Shown here piece by piece: positions 17,808 to 26,388 of a stretch of 64,000 bases of DNA. Position 1 is the stretch's first letter, and each line of letters begins with the position of its first letter. The notes below the pieces were generated by a model. The model was given only the letters and a program-made list of their open reading frames with translations, ran no database searches and was not told the DNA's origin. The stretch covers positions 1,984,001 to 2,048,000 of the forward strand of contig CP073691.1 in assembly GCA_018228685.1 (NCBI GenBank), given 5' to 3'. The position numbers were made by a program, and so were the translations under genes. The DNA comes from Clostridiaceae bacterium Marseille-Q4149 (GTDB lineage: Bacteria > Bacillota > Clostridia > Oscillospirales > Oscillospiraceae).

Positions 17808-19804
17808 TACCGCTCCCCTCCCCCGCTGACGATGTGGTAATAGGCGTTGGAGGTGATCCGGTACACCAGGGTGTACAGCGCCGCGAAGGCCAGGAAGCTG
17901 GCGGCGGTGGTGCCCACCAGCAGGCGGGTGTTCCAGAGGTTGAACAGAAGCAGCAGCTTATGGACAAAGGGGAAGGCAAAGGCCAGGTGCAGTCCCGCCA
18001 GCAGCAGCGGCAGGAAGAACACCAGCAGCAGCTGGCTGTTGATGCTGGAGCGGATGTCCCGGCGGGTCATGCCCACCTTCTGCATGATGTCGAAGCGGGC
18101 CTGGTCCTCGTAGCCCTCGGAGATCTGCTTATAATAGATGATCAGCACCGCCGCCAGGGAGAAGCCCACGCTGAGGAGGATGCCCAGGAAGAACAGGCTT
18201 CCGTAGGACCCGTAGAAATCTCCGCGATTTTCCGCCAGGGACTCCACGCCCAGCACGCCGTTTTCCATCAGGCCGCCGTCCTGGGCCATGCGGCGGATGG
18301 CCTCGGCCACAGGGTCCGCGGCGTCGGGAAGCTGGCGGTCCAGGTCAAAGCCATAGTACCAGCTGCGGGACACGCCCATATTGGCCCGGTTCATCACCTG
18401 CTCCAGGGCGTCTGCGGCGGAGAGGTCCGGAACGATGAGCCACAGCTGGGTGACGACGCTGGCGGAGTCGCTGCCGGAAGGAGAAAAGTTATCCAGCAGG
18501 CCCGCCACCTGCCAGGTGGGGCCGTTCTGCAGGGTCAGGGAGGTCCCCTGATAGCCGGTCCGGCTGCGGCAGACGTACACCTGCCCCTGGGGCAGGGTCA
18601 GGTCCGTGCCCATGGCGGCGTTGTAATCCGCCAGGGGGATCAGGGTCACATCCACGGGATCGCCGAAGCCCTCATTCGGGGAGAGCACCCCGTCCCGGAT
18701 GGTCATCACCGAGGACACGGAGCGGTACTCCCAAACATTGGCGGCGGACATACCGCTGCGGCTGACGGCGTCCGCCACGGCGGTGCGCAGAGACGTCAGG
18801 TCCCCGGACTGGCTGGCCCGGTCCGGGAAGTAGGCGGTGATGTTTTCATCCCGGGGATAGCGGGTGTGCAGGGAGTCCTCCGCGCCGAAATACAGGCAGG
18901 TGGTGGAGGAGAGCATCACCAGCACCATAGTGCCCAGGATGCAGATGGAGGCAAGGCCCGCGCCGTTGCGCTTCATGCGGTATACCAGGGAGGAAACGGA
19001 CACGAAGTGCCGCTTCTGATAGTAAAACCGGGGGTTCTTCCGCAGCAGGCGGCACAGGGCCACGGAGCCGGAGATGAACAGCAGATAGGTGGCGGCAATG
19101 ACCATCAGCACGGCGGCGAAGAACCAGGTCAGGGCCGCCAGCGGCTCCCGGATGGTGACGGCCAGGTAATAGGCCCCGGCCAGCAGCAGGATGCCCAGCA
19201 GCGCTAGGGCCCAATTGGCCCGGGGCGGCTTCTCCCCCTCCGCTTGGCTGCGCATCAGCTGCACGGCGGTGGAGCGGCCCACCCGCAGCAGGGAGGAGAT
19301 CAGGATCAGCAGGAAAATGCCGGCGTAAAGCCCCAGGGTCAGGAGCAGGCCCCCGGCGGACACCCGGTACACCATGTCCGTTGCCGCGCCCACCATCCGC
19401 AGCAGGCCCAGCTCCGCCAGCTTGCCCAGCAGGATGCCCAGGGCCAGGCCCCCGGCCAGGGACAGGCCGCCGGAGAGCAGGGTCTCCCAGCAGAGGATCC
19501 GGGCGATGTCCCGCTTGCCCATGCCCAGGACGTTATACAGGGCAAACTCCCGGTTCCGGCGGCGGATCAGGAAGGAATGGGTGTAAAACAGCAGCAGCAG
19601 AGAAAACACCCACAGCACAAAGCTGCCCAGATTCAGGATCACCTGCACGGAGCCGCTGCCGGGCAGCGTTCCCTCCGGCAGCCGGGACAGGGCCACAAGA
19701 ATGTAGAAAAACGACACGGCGCCTACGCCGGTCAGCAGATACGGCACATAGAGGCGGCTGTTTTTCCGGATGCCGTCCCAGGCCAGATGGCGGTACAGCT
19801 TCAT
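17807..19804 (-). CDS. Bce-type ABC transporter permease (FtsX-like, large extracellular loop)
   Basis: A 665-residue permease with the Bce/Vra layout: an N-terminal helix, an FtsX-like block to about residue 300, a large extracytoplasmic sensor domain (about 310-540, starting LYFGAEDSLHTRYPRD), and three C-terminal helices. Such permeases sense or shed cell-wall-targeting peptides such as bacitracin or lantibiotics and signal to a histidine kinase. The sequence RREFALYNVLGMGKRDIAR-like element (NREFALYNVLGMGKRDIAR) is typical. It overlaps the ATPase gene by 4 bases. No two-component system is adjacent. Confidence 0.85.
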   Translation of the reverse strand: MKLYRHLAWDGIRKNSRLYVPYLLTGVGAVSFFYILVALSRLPEGTLPGSGSVQVILNLGSFVLWVFSLLLLFYTHSFLIRRRNREFALYNVLGMGKRDIARILCWETLLSGGLSLAGGLALGILLGKLAELGLLRMVGAATDMVYRVSAGGLLLTLGLYAGIFLLILISSLLRVGRSTAVQLMRSQAEGEKPPRANWALALLGILLLAGAYYLAVTIREPLAALTWFFAAVLMVIAATYLLFISGSVALCRLLRKNPRFYYQKRHFVSVSSLVYRMKRNGAGLASICILGTMVLVMLSSTTCLYFGAEDSLHTRYPRDENITAYFPDRASQSGDLTSLRTAVADAVSRSGMSAANVWEYRSVSSVMTIRDGVLSPNEGFGDPVDVTLIPLADYNAAMGTDLTLPQGQVYVCRSRTGYQGTSLTLQNGPTWQVAGLLDNFSPSGSDSASVVTQLWLIVPDLSAADALEQVMNRANMGVSRSWYYGFDLDRQLPDAADPVAEAIRRMAQDGGLMENGVLGVESLAENRGDFYGSYGSLFFLGILLSVGFSLAAVLIIYYKQISEGYEDQARFDIMQKVGMTRRDIRSSINSQLLLVFFLPLLLAGLHLAFAFPFVHKLLLLFNLWNTRLLVGTTAASFLAFAALYTLVYRITSNAYYHIVSGGGER

Positions 19805-20565
19805 GCCCGGTCACCGCCTGCCTGGAGCATGGTCAGGGTGTCCGCGATCTTCTGATACAGCTGCTCGTCGGTGCACTGGCCGCGGTACAGCTGGTGGAAC
19901 ACCTGACCGTCCTTGATGAACAGCACCCGCCCGGCGTGGCTGGCGGCCTTGACGGAGTGGGTGACCATGAGGATGGTCTGCCCCTGGCGGTTGATCTGGG
20001 CGAACAGGTCCAGCAGCTCGTCGGTGGAGCGGCTGTCCAGAGCGCCGGTGGGCTCGTCGGCCAGGATCAGACGGGGATGGGTGATCAGCGCCCGGGCCAC
20101 GGCGGCCCGCTGCTTCTGGCCGCCGGACACCTCGTAGGGATACTTGTCCAGCAGCTCCAGGATGCCCAGCTGGCGGGCGATGGGATCCAGGCGGGCCTTC
20201 AGCTCCCGATAGGGCCGCCCCGCCAGCACCAGGGGCAGGTAGATGTTGTCCCGCAGGGTGAAGGTGTCCAGCAGGTTGAACTCCTGGAACACGAAGCCCA
20301 GGTTGTCCCGGCGGAAGGCCGCGGCGTCGGACTCCCGGACGGCGGCCATGTCCCGGCCGTCCAGCTCCACCCGGCCGGCGGTGGGCTTATCCAGAGCCGC
20401 CAGGATGTTCAGCAGGGTGGTCTTGCCGGAGCCGGACTCGCCCATAATGGCCACATATTCGCCCTCCTCCACGGAGAAATCCACCTGCCGCAGGGCCGTG
20501 ACCTGGCTGCCGCCGAAGCGGGTGGTATAGACCTTTTTCAGGCCCGTTACATTCAGAATCTGCAT
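19801..20565 (-). CDS. Bce-type ABC transporter ATPase
   Basis: A 254-residue ATPase of the MacB/BceA class. Walker A is GESGSGKTT (about residues 41-49), Q-loop FVFQEFNLLD, signature VSGGQKQRAAVARAL, Walker B LILADEPTGALD, and H-loop MVTHSVKAA. The start at 20565 follows AAAGGAGGCATCAAT. It pairs with the FtsX-like permease encoded directly downstream. Confidence 0.92.
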   Translation of the reverse strand: MQILNVTGLKKVYTTRFGGSQVTALRQVDFSVEEGEYVAIMGESGSGKTTLLNILAALDKPTAGRVELDGRDMAAVRESDAAAFRRDNLGFVFQEFNLLDTFTLRDNIYLPLVLAGRPYRELKARLDPIARQLGILELLDKYPYEVSGGQKQRAAVARALITHPRLILADEPTGALDSRSTDELLDLFAQINRQGQTILMVTHSVKAASHAGRVLFIKDGQVFHQLYRGQCTDEQLYQKIADTLTMLQAGGDRA

Positions 20566-20589
20566 ATTGATGCCTCCTTTACGGGGCCT

Positions 20590-20658
20590 ATTATAGCAGG
20601 CCGGGGAAATGCGCCGCCATCGAATGGGCTTACATTTCCCCGGTCTGAGCTTACATTT
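20590..20658 (-). promoter_or_regulatory. Bce-like operon promoter with response-regulator direct repeats
   Basis: A -10 box TATAAT (minus strand, 20595-20590) lacks a good -35. In its place lie two identical 10-bp direct repeats, AAATGTAAGC on the minus strand at 20637-20628 and 20658-20649, 21 bp apart, i.e. two helical turns. An 11-bp inverted repeat (CCGGGGAAATG) overlaps the nearer copy. This layout is typical of OmpR-family activator sites. Confidence 0.6.
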
Positions 20659-20661
20659 TTG

Positions 20662-21912
20662 TCACTCGTGGGTGCGGACGTTGATGAACTCCGCACGGAG
20701 CTTGGAATAGAGGATGGTCTGGCTGCTGTACAGGCCGCAGTAGCCGGAGAGGAGATAGCTCAGGGCGCAGGCCACGGCAAAATACGGCGCACCGGCGGAG
20801 CCGAACAGCTCCACGCTCAGCAGCACCGAGGCCACCGGGCAGTTCACCGCCCCGCAGAACACCGCCACCAGGCCGATGGCCCCGCCGAACCCGGCGGGCA
20901 GGCCCAGCAGGCCCCCCATGAAGCAGCCGAAGGCGGCCCCCACGAAGAACGACGGCACCACCTCGCCGCCCTTGAAGCCGCAGCCGATGGTGACGGCGGT
21001 GAACAGGATCTTCAGCAGCCACGCCCAGCCATCGGCCTCCCCCGCCAGGGCCCGGGCGATCACGTCCATGCCCGCGCCGTTGTAGTCGCCGTTTGTCAGA
21101 AGGCTCATGCCGATCAGCAGAACGGAGCCTGCCAGCACCCGGACCCAGGGGCTTCTGAACCCCCGGTCCAGCAGGCGCTCCGTCCAGTGAAGTCCCTTGC
21201 AGAACAGGATGCTGACCACGGCGCACAGAATGGCCAGGGCCACCACCGGCACCATGGTCTCCAGCGTCACAGGGGGCATGGCCACCGCGAACCGGGTGGG
21301 CTCCACCCCCATCAGGGTGGACACGCCGAAGGCCGCCATGGCGGCGGTGATGCAGGGCACCAGGCCCGCGTAATACAGCACGCCCACGCTGATGACCTCC
21401 AGGGCGAACACCGTGGCGGTCAGGGGGGTGCCGAACAGGGCGGAGAACACCCCGCTCATGCCGCACAGGGTGGCAAGGGGCAGGTCCTTTTCCCCCAGGT
21501 GCAGCAGCTTCCCGGCCTCGTAGCCCAGGCCGCCGCCGATCTGCAGGGCCGCGCCCTCCCGGCCGGCGCTGCCGCCGCACAGGTGGGTGATCACCGTGGA
21601 CACAAAGATCACCGGCACCAGGAGAATGGGCACGCTTTCGCCGAAATGCACCGACTCGATGATGGCGTTGGTGCCCTTGCCCTCCAGATGGCAGAGCTTA
21701 TACAGCCCCACGATGGCAAGGCCCCCCACCGGCAGCAGGTACAGAATCCAGGGGTGCGCCCCCCGGATGGCCGTGGCGTAATTGACGCCGATATGAAACA
21801 GGGAGCCGATCACGCCGCCGGCCACACCGATGATGCCGCCCAGCAGCACCCATTTTCCCAGCGCCGCCGGGTATGCTCCCATATGCATTATGGTCTTTTT
21901 CCACTTATCCAC
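20662..21912 (-). CDS. CLC-family anion/proton antiporter (possibly fluoride-type)
   Basis: About 416 residues with ten or more membrane segments. The selectivity-filter region has GGSAGREGAALQ, where the Glu is the external gate of CLC antiporters, and GCGFKGGEVVPSFFVGAAFG in the C-terminal half. The first filter motif is GKGTN instead of GSGIP, which recalls the CLC-F fluoride branch, but I cannot settle the ion. The start is uncertain: GTG 21912 or ATG 21888. A longer reading from TTG 22017 is rejected because that TTG is the -35 box of a near-perfect promoter. No CBS domain is seen. Confidence 0.8.
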   Translation of the reverse strand: MDKWKKTIMHMGAYPAALGKWVLLGGIIGVAGGVIGSLFHIGVNYATAIRGAHPWILYLLPVGGLAIVGLYKLCHLEGKGTNAIIESVHFGESVPILLVPVIFVSTVITHLCGGSAGREGAALQIGGGLGYEAGKLLHLGEKDLPLATLCGMSGVFSALFGTPLTATVFALEVISVGVLYYAGLVPCITAAMAAFGVSTLMGVEPTRFAVAMPPVTLETMVPVVALAILCAVVSILFCKGLHWTERLLDRGFRSPWVRVLAGSVLLIGMSLLTNGDYNGAGMDVIARALAGEADGWAWLLKILFTAVTIGCGFKGGEVVPSFFVGAAFGCFMGGLLGLPAGFGGAIGLVAVFCGAVNCPVASVLLSVELFGSAGAPYFAVACALSYLLSGYCGLYSSQTILYSKLRAEFINVRTHE

Positions 21913-21988
21913 CGCTTGCCGCCGTCCTTTCCGCCCGTTCCCCCAAAAAATCTTCTTCCTTTTATAGCCAGCTTTTTTCGACAGTCTC

Positions 21989-22017
21989 TTTATAGCATCT
22001 TTACGGTTTGGTGTCAA
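21989..22017 (-). promoter_or_regulatory. Promoter for the CLC gene
   Basis: On the minus strand TTGACA (22017-22012), a 17-base spacer and TATAAA (21994-21989). It overlaps the dispersed TTTTTCGACAGTCTC piece. Confidence 0.8.
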
Positions 22018-22102
22018 TCCGGCATATCAGCCATTCCCTGTTTCCGCAAAAACAGGGGCCTGCCTCCCGAAAAGCAAAGCCCCCGTCCTGTTTCATTTTG
22101 CT

Positions 22103-23518
22103 TCAGCTGCCCAGATGAAGCACCTGGAGAAGCAGAAGCCAGCTGAGCCCATAGTAGGTGACCACAGCCACCAGATCGTTCACGGTGGTAATCAGCGGCC
22201 CGGAGGCCACGGCAGGGTCCACCCCGATTCGCTTGAAAAACATGGGAATCAGCGTTCCCACGGCGCTGGAGATAAACATGGCCAGCAGAAGCGCCGCACC
22301 GATGCACACCGAAACCGCAAACGCATATTGGGCGGGATATCCCTTGCCCAGCATGATGTAAGCGCCCACAAGCAGCACGGAAAGGCTGCCCAGAATCAGC
22401 CCGCTGAACAGCCCCACCCGCATCTCCTTGCAGACGAGGCCCAGCTTTTTCCGGGCGGTGATCTCCTTGTCCATCAGCACACGGATGGTGACAGCCAGCG
22501 ACTGCGTTCCCACATTTCCCGCCATATCCAGGATCAGCGACTGGAACGCCATAATGATCGTCAGCCGGGACACGACCTTCTCGAATGCGCCCACAACGCC
22601 TGAAACAACCATTCCCAGCACCAGCAGCACCAGCAGCCAGGGCATCCGCTTTTTCAGGCTTGCCCGCAGCGGCTCGTGCAGATCCTCCTCCGCGGAAAGG
22701 CCGCCCAGCTTCGCATAGTCGTCGCTCATCTCGTCGTCCACCGCTTCCACCAGGTCCTTCAGGGTGATGACGCCGAGAATGCAGTTGGAGGCATCCAGCA
22801 CGGGAATGGCGCTTTCCGAGTAGCTTTTCAGCCGCTCGATACAGTCCTCCGTGCGCTCGCTGCAGTAGACATACGGGAACCTGTGCTGGATAAGAGGCGC
22901 GATAGCCGCGTTCTTTTCCGCAATAAGCAGAGCGCGCAGCTCCACCGTGCCGCAGAAAAAGCCGTTTTCCGCCGTCACAAAGAGCATTTGGATATTATCG
23001 TTTTCCTTCGCCTGGTCCATAAGCGCCCGGGTGGCCTGGCCCACCGTCATTTCCGAATCCAGCGAAATGAAATTGGCGCTCATTCTGCTGCCGATCTCGT
23101 CCTCGTCAAACGACACCAGCAGCTCAATCTTTTTCCGAAGCGCTCCGTTGAGCAGCCCGATCATCGCTGACCTGTCGCTGCCGGGCAGTTCCCGCAGAAT
23201 GTCCGCCGCAGCATCCGGGTCAATCTTTTCCAGAATGAAAACAGCTCTTGCCGTGTCGATGTCCTTCAGGAAGGCAGCCGCCTCCTGGGGCTCGACATAC
23301 TTGAAAATACCGGCCAGCTTGTCCGGCTCAATGGAGCGGATCAGCCGCATCCTTCCAAGCCGGTCCATCTGCTCCATGGACTTGGCAATATCACTGTTAT
23401 GATAGTTCTCCAGCTGCTCCTGGATCATCTTCGGCGAAAGGTCATCCCTTATCAGCGCCGCGATCTCATCCGCGCAGCCTCCGCTTTTGAGGTTCTTGTC
23501 TTCGTTGAACATTGCCAT
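22103..23518 (-). CDS. mgtE: Magnesium transporter MgtE
   Basis: Mg2+-gated channel of the inner membrane. The 471-residue protein has an N domain of MgtE repeats (residues about 30-135, e.g. EPQEAAAFLKDIDTARAV), two CBS domains (about 140-260, with SYSESAIPVLDASNCILGVI), a connecting helix, and five C-terminal membrane helices with the pore signature FQSLILDMAGNVGTQSLAV. In known MgtE, Mg2+ on the N and CBS domains closes the pore. The start at 23518 follows GAAAGGCGG. A 200-base structured leader precedes it, so RNA-level control is likely. Confidence 0.95.
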   Translation of the reverse strand: MAMFNEDKNLKSGGCADEIAALIRDDLSPKMIQEQLENYHNSDIAKSMEQMDRLGRMRLIRSIEPDKLAGIFKYVEPQEAAAFLKDIDTARAVFILEKIDPDAAADILRELPGSDRSAMIGLLNGALRKKIELLVSFDEDEIGSRMSANFISLDSEMTVGQATRALMDQAKENDNIQMLFVTAENGFFCGTVELRALLIAEKNAAIAPLIQHRFPYVYCSERTEDCIERLKSYSESAIPVLDASNCILGVITLKDLVEAVDDEMSDDYAKLGGLSAEEDLHEPLRASLKKRMPWLLVLLVLGMVVSGVVGAFEKVVSRLTIIMAFQSLILDMAGNVGTQSLAVTIRVLMDKEITARKKLGLVCKEMRVGLFSGLILGSLSVLLVGAYIMLGKGYPAQYAFAVSVCIGAALLLAMFISSAVGTLIPMFFKRIGVDPAVASGPLITTVNDLVAVVTYYGLSWLLLLQVLHLGS

Positions 23519-23529
23519 GGTATTACCGC

Positions 23530-23721
23530 CTTTCAATTAAAATCGCATCGTGTTCCTAATTGAAAGTGAAGCCGGGCAATGTGCTGTCATATCCGGCCTT
23601 TATTTACCTGTACGAGCCGACGCAAAGCAAGCGCCGGACACAGCGGCACATTGAATACTTCGCCCGTAACTGTCACCTAAGCTCACTTTGCTCACCTCTT
23701 TCTGGAATAAAAGTCGATTGC
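23530..23721 (-). promoter_or_regulatory. Structured 5' leader of mgtE (riboswitch-like, class unknown)
   Basis: From the predicted start near 23721 the leader can fold a long irregular hairpin: CAATGT/ACATTG (23653-23648 with 23582-23577), then GCTGT/ACAGC, then TCCGGC/GCCGGA. Next to the gene a perfect 10-bp stem, CTTTCAATTA (23566-23557) with TAATTGAAAG (23539-23530), buries the start of the AAAGGCGG ribosome site. The M-box core TAGGTGAGGCTCC is not matched (only TTAGGTGA is seen). An unclassified Mg or other metal sensor, or a variant M-box, is possible. Confidence 0.5.
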
Positions 23722-23727
23722 TTTGTC

Positions 23728-23756
23728 ATGATACCACTGTCGCGCGGTCCTGTCAA
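23728..23756 (-). promoter_or_regulatory. mgtE promoter
   Basis: TTGACA (23756-23751), 17-base spacer and TATCAT (23733-23728) on the minus strand, about 210 bases before the mgtE start. Confidence 0.8.
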
Positions 23757-23851
23757 CCCGGGACCGGACGCTGCCGCCTCTCCCCTTTCTCTCGTTTTTT
23801 CTGAGAAGCTGAAAAATTTTCAGGGAAGCTGATTTTCTATGATTTTCCCTG

Positions 23852-23880
23852 TTGATTCTGGGGAACATTTGCCGTATACT
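23852..23880 (+). promoter_or_regulatory. serC-serA promoter
   Basis: TTGATT at 23852-23857, 17-base spacer and TATACT at 23875-23880, 66 bp before the serC start. Confidence 0.75.
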
Positions 23881-23946
23881 ATGAGATAGAAGCAAAAAGA
23901 ACAAACCGCAAAACACCCTATTACAACAATCAGGAGGAAAAGCAAC

Positions 23947-25035
23947 ATGAAATACGGTCGTACTTTCAACTTCTCCGCCGGTCCTGCTATGATGCCGGAG
24001 CCCGTGCTGGAGGAGATCCGCGACGAGATGATGAACTACCGCGGCAGCGGCATGTGCGTCATGGAGATGAGCCACCGCTCCAAGGTGTTCCAGCAGATCG
24101 CCGACGAGGCCCAGGCCGACCTGCGCAAGCTGATGAACATCCCCGATAACTACAAGGTCCTGTTTATCCAGGGCGGCGGCACCCTGCAGTTCGCCATGGT
24201 GGCCATGAACCTGATGAAGAACGGCAAGGCCTGCTATGTGGAGACCGGCGCATGGTCCAAGAAGGCCATTGCCGAGGCCAAGAAGTACGGCGAGGTGCAG
24301 GTGGTTGCCTCCTCCGCCGACAAGAACTTCTCCTACATCCCCGACTGCTCCGACCTGGACATTCCCGAGGACGCCGACTACGTCTATATCTGCGAGAACG
24401 AGACCATCAACGGCACCACCTGGCACAAGCTGCCCAACACCAAGGGCCACGTGCTGGTGTCCGACCAGTCCTCCATGTTCCTGTCCCGGCCCTGCAACGT
24501 GTCCGACTACGGTTTGATCTGGGCCGGCGTGCAGAAGAACGTGGGCCCCGCCGGCATGGCCGTGGTCATCATCCGGGAGGATCTGATCCGGGACGACCTG
24601 GATCCCAAGACCCCCATTTACATGAAGTATAAGACCCATGCCGACAACGACAGCATGTACAACACCCCCAACTGCTGGGCCATCTACTGCTGCGGCAAGG
24701 TGTTCAAGTATCTGCTGAGCATCGGCGGTCTGGAGGAAATGGAAAAGCGCAACATCGCCAAGGCCCAGGTCATCTATGACTTCCTGGATTCCTCCAAGCT
24801 GTTCAAGGGCGCCGTGGTGCCCCAGGACCGCAGCCTGATGAACATCCCCTTCGTCACCGGCGACAAGGAGCTGGACGCCGCCGTGGTGGCCGCCTCCAAG
24901 GAGGCCGGCTTCGACAACCTGAAGGGCCATAAGTCCGTGGGCGGTCTGCGGGCCTCCGTGTACAACGCTATGCCCATCGAGGGCGCCCAGGCGCTGGTGG
25001 AGTTCCTGACCAAGTTCGAGGCAGAGCACAAGTAA
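23947..25035 (+). CDS. serC: Phosphoserine aminotransferase
   Basis: PLP enzyme turning 3-phosphohydroxypyruvate and glutamate into phosphoserine. The 362-residue protein starts with the family N-terminus FNFSAGPAMMPEPVLEE; the PLP lysine is in GVQKNVGPAG at about residue 197; HRSKVF and STADxxx-type regions match. Start at 23947 after AGGAGGAAAAGCAAC. serA follows after 76 bp that include a perfect GGGGGAC/GTCCCCC hairpin (25046-25062), so serine synthesis is organised as one transcription unit with possible attenuation between genes. Confidence 0.96.
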   Translation: MKYGRTFNFSAGPAMMPEPVLEEIRDEMMNYRGSGMCVMEMSHRSKVFQQIADEAQADLRKLMNIPDNYKVLFIQGGGTLQFAMVAMNLMKNGKACYVETGAWSKKAIAEAKKYGEVQVVASSADKNFSYIPDCSDLDIPEDADYVYICENETINGTTWHKLPNTKGHVLVSDQSSMFLSRPCNVSDYGLIWAGVQKNVGPAGMAVVIIREDLIRDDLDPKTPIYMKYKTHADNDSMYNTPNCWAIYCCGKVFKYLLSIGGLEEMEKRNIAKAQVIYDFLDSSKLFKGAVVPQDRSLMNIPFVTGDKELDAAVVAASKEAGFDNLKGHKSVGGLRASVYNAMPIEGAQALVEFLTKFEAEHK

Positions 25036-25111
25036 CACGCAAAACGGGGGACGGCGTCCCCCTGCCCCCTATATCCAACAACATTTTGTATTATGGAAGG
25101 AGATTATTACG

Positions 25112-26017
25112 ATGCGTATTCTGGTTACTGACGGTATGGATAAGACCGCTATGGCGCAGCTGCGGAAGCATGGCCATGAGGTAGTGGAGCAGTTCTATGA
25201 GCCCGATCAGCTGGGCGAGGCCCTGCGCGGGTTTGACGTGGCCGTGGTCCGCTCCAAGACCAAGGTCCGCAAGGAGCACATTGATGCGGCCAAGGGCGGC
25301 CAGCTGAAGCTGATCATCCGCGGCGGCGTGGGTGTGGACAACATCGACGTGGACTATGCCAAGGCCAACGGCATCGACGTGAAGAATACCCCCCGCGCCT
25401 CCTCCCAGTCTGTGGCAGAGCTGGCCATGGGCCATATGTTCGCCTGCGCCCGGTATCTGTCCATCGCCGGTCACACCATGCGCGAGGGCAAGTGGGAGAA
25501 GAAGGCCTATGGCAAGGGCATCGAGCTGCAGGGCAAGACCCTGGGCATCGTGGGCTTCGGCCGCATCGGCCAGCACCTGGGCGTGATGGCCAAGGCCATC
25601 GGCATGAAGGTCATCGCCTTCGATATCTATCAGATCCCCGTGATCTCCGAGCAGCTGGACATCCCCTATGTGGAGATGGATGAGCTGCTGGCCAAGTCCG
25701 ACTTCATCTCCGTCCACGCCCCCGCTGTGGACGGCGGCGCGCTCATCAACGCCGAGCGCATTGCCAAGATGAAGGACGGCGTGGTGATCATCAATACCTC
25801 CCGGGGCAGCAACGTGGACGAGGATGCGCTGCTGGCCGCTCTGGAGTCCGGCAAGGTCCGGGCTGCCGGCCTGGACGTGTACGCCGACGAGCCCGCCAGC
25901 AACGTGGCGCTGTACAGCCATCCCATGGTGTCCTGCACGCCTCATATCGGCGCGGCTACCGTGGAGGCCCAGAAGCGCATCGGCCAGGAGATCGTGGAGA
26001 TCATTGCGGCTATGTAA
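25112..26017 (+). CDS. serA: D-3-phosphoglycerate dehydrogenase (short form)
   Basis: NAD-dependent oxidation of 3-phosphoglycerate, first step of serine synthesis. The 301-residue protein lacks the C-terminal ACT domain, so classical serine feedback through ACT is not expected. The Rossmann loop is GFGRIGQHLG (about residues 148-157). Catalytic Arg, Glu and His are expected in the blocks near HAPAVDGGALIN, NTSRGSNVDEDALL and PHIGAATVEAQ. The last 27 codons are duplicated 198 bp downstream with only synonymous changes, so this 3' end may have been supplied or exchanged by a past integration. Confidence 0.95.
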   Translation: MRILVTDGMDKTAMAQLRKHGHEVVEQFYEPDQLGEALRGFDVAVVRSKTKVRKEHIDAAKGGQLKLIIRGGVGVDNIDVDYAKANGIDVKNTPRASSQSVAELAMGHMFACARYLSIAGHTMREGKWEKKAYGKGIELQGKTLGIVGFGRIGQHLGVMAKAIGMKVIAFDIYQIPVISEQLDIPYVEMDELLAKSDFISVHAPAVDGGALINAERIAKMKDGVVIINTSRGSNVDEDALLAALESGKVRAAGLDVYADEPASNVALYSHPMVSCTPHIGAATVEAQKRIGQEIVEIIAAM

Positions 26018-26134
26018 CCGGGCTCGGCGGCGCCGTCCCCCGGCCCCTGCTTCCTGCCCAGTGCTTCTCCTCGCGGCATAGCCGCTGTGGTCGGAGCTAA
26101 AAATATGCCGCCGGCATATTTTCTTCACGCTCCG
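26018..26134. other. 117-bp spacer with nested hairpins between the serA 3'-end copies
   Basis: Contains GTCGGAGC...GCTCCGAC around an AAAATATGCCGCCGGCATATTTT-type stem (split here as AAAATATGCC and GGCATATTTT), and a GCGGC/GCCGC hairpin. No ORF is visible. It may be the relic of a deleted insertion. Confidence 0.5.
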
Positions 26135-26215
26135 ACGCCTCACATCGGCGCCGCCACTGTGGAGGCCCAGAAGCGCATCGGCCAGGAGATCGTGGAGATC
26201 ATCGCCGCTATGTAA
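26135..26215 (+). pseudogene. Second copy of the serA 3' end (27 codons with stop)
   Basis: Matches 25937-26017 codon for codon. All six differences are third-position synonymous changes, and 44 consecutive bases are identical (26159-26202 against 25961-26004). It has no start of its own. The original serA terminator follows this copy, which suggests it is the native gene end displaced by an insertion that brought its own 3' end. Confidence 0.85.
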
Positions 26216-26251
26216 GTTTTCCCAAGGAAAGCTTACCCATATCGAGTCCGG

Positions 26252-26284
26252 AACAGGGACGCCCTCGGGCGTCCCTGTTTTTCT
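26252..26284 (+). terminator. serA operon terminator
   Basis: AACAGGGACGCCC paired with GGGCGTCCCTGTT, followed by TTTTC. Confidence 0.85.
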
Positions 26285-26315
26285 GTAGGGCGGCGCTGTA
26301 TTTTTGCAGAAAGCC

Positions 26316-26368
26316 TTGACAGGAGAGGTTGAATCTGTTAAACTTACCGTAAGGTTTAATGGATTCAA
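26316..26368 (+). promoter_or_regulatory. Promoter with BlaI/MecI-type operator
   Basis: TTGACA (26316-26321), 17-base spacer, TAAACT (26339-26344). A near-perfect 40-bp inverted repeat (26329-26368; outer arms TTGAATC/GATTCAA, inner arms TTAAACTTAC/TAAGGTTTAA) covers the -10 and start site, so a bound dimer would block transcription of the blaI-like pair. Confidence 0.85.
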
Positions 26369-26388
26369 CCCAAAAGGAGGCGCGTGCC

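Noticed and set aside
19381..22146. A 921-codon plus-strand open frame
   Set aside because: It spans three minus-strand genes and a promoter region and has low-complexity Gln/Gly/His composition. It is an artefact of GC-rich antisense frames.
23581..23700. Standard M-box riboswitch upstream of mgtE
   Set aside because: Only TTAGGTGA resembles the M-box; the GAGGCTCC continuation and later conserved blocks are missing. I keep it as an unclassified structured leader.
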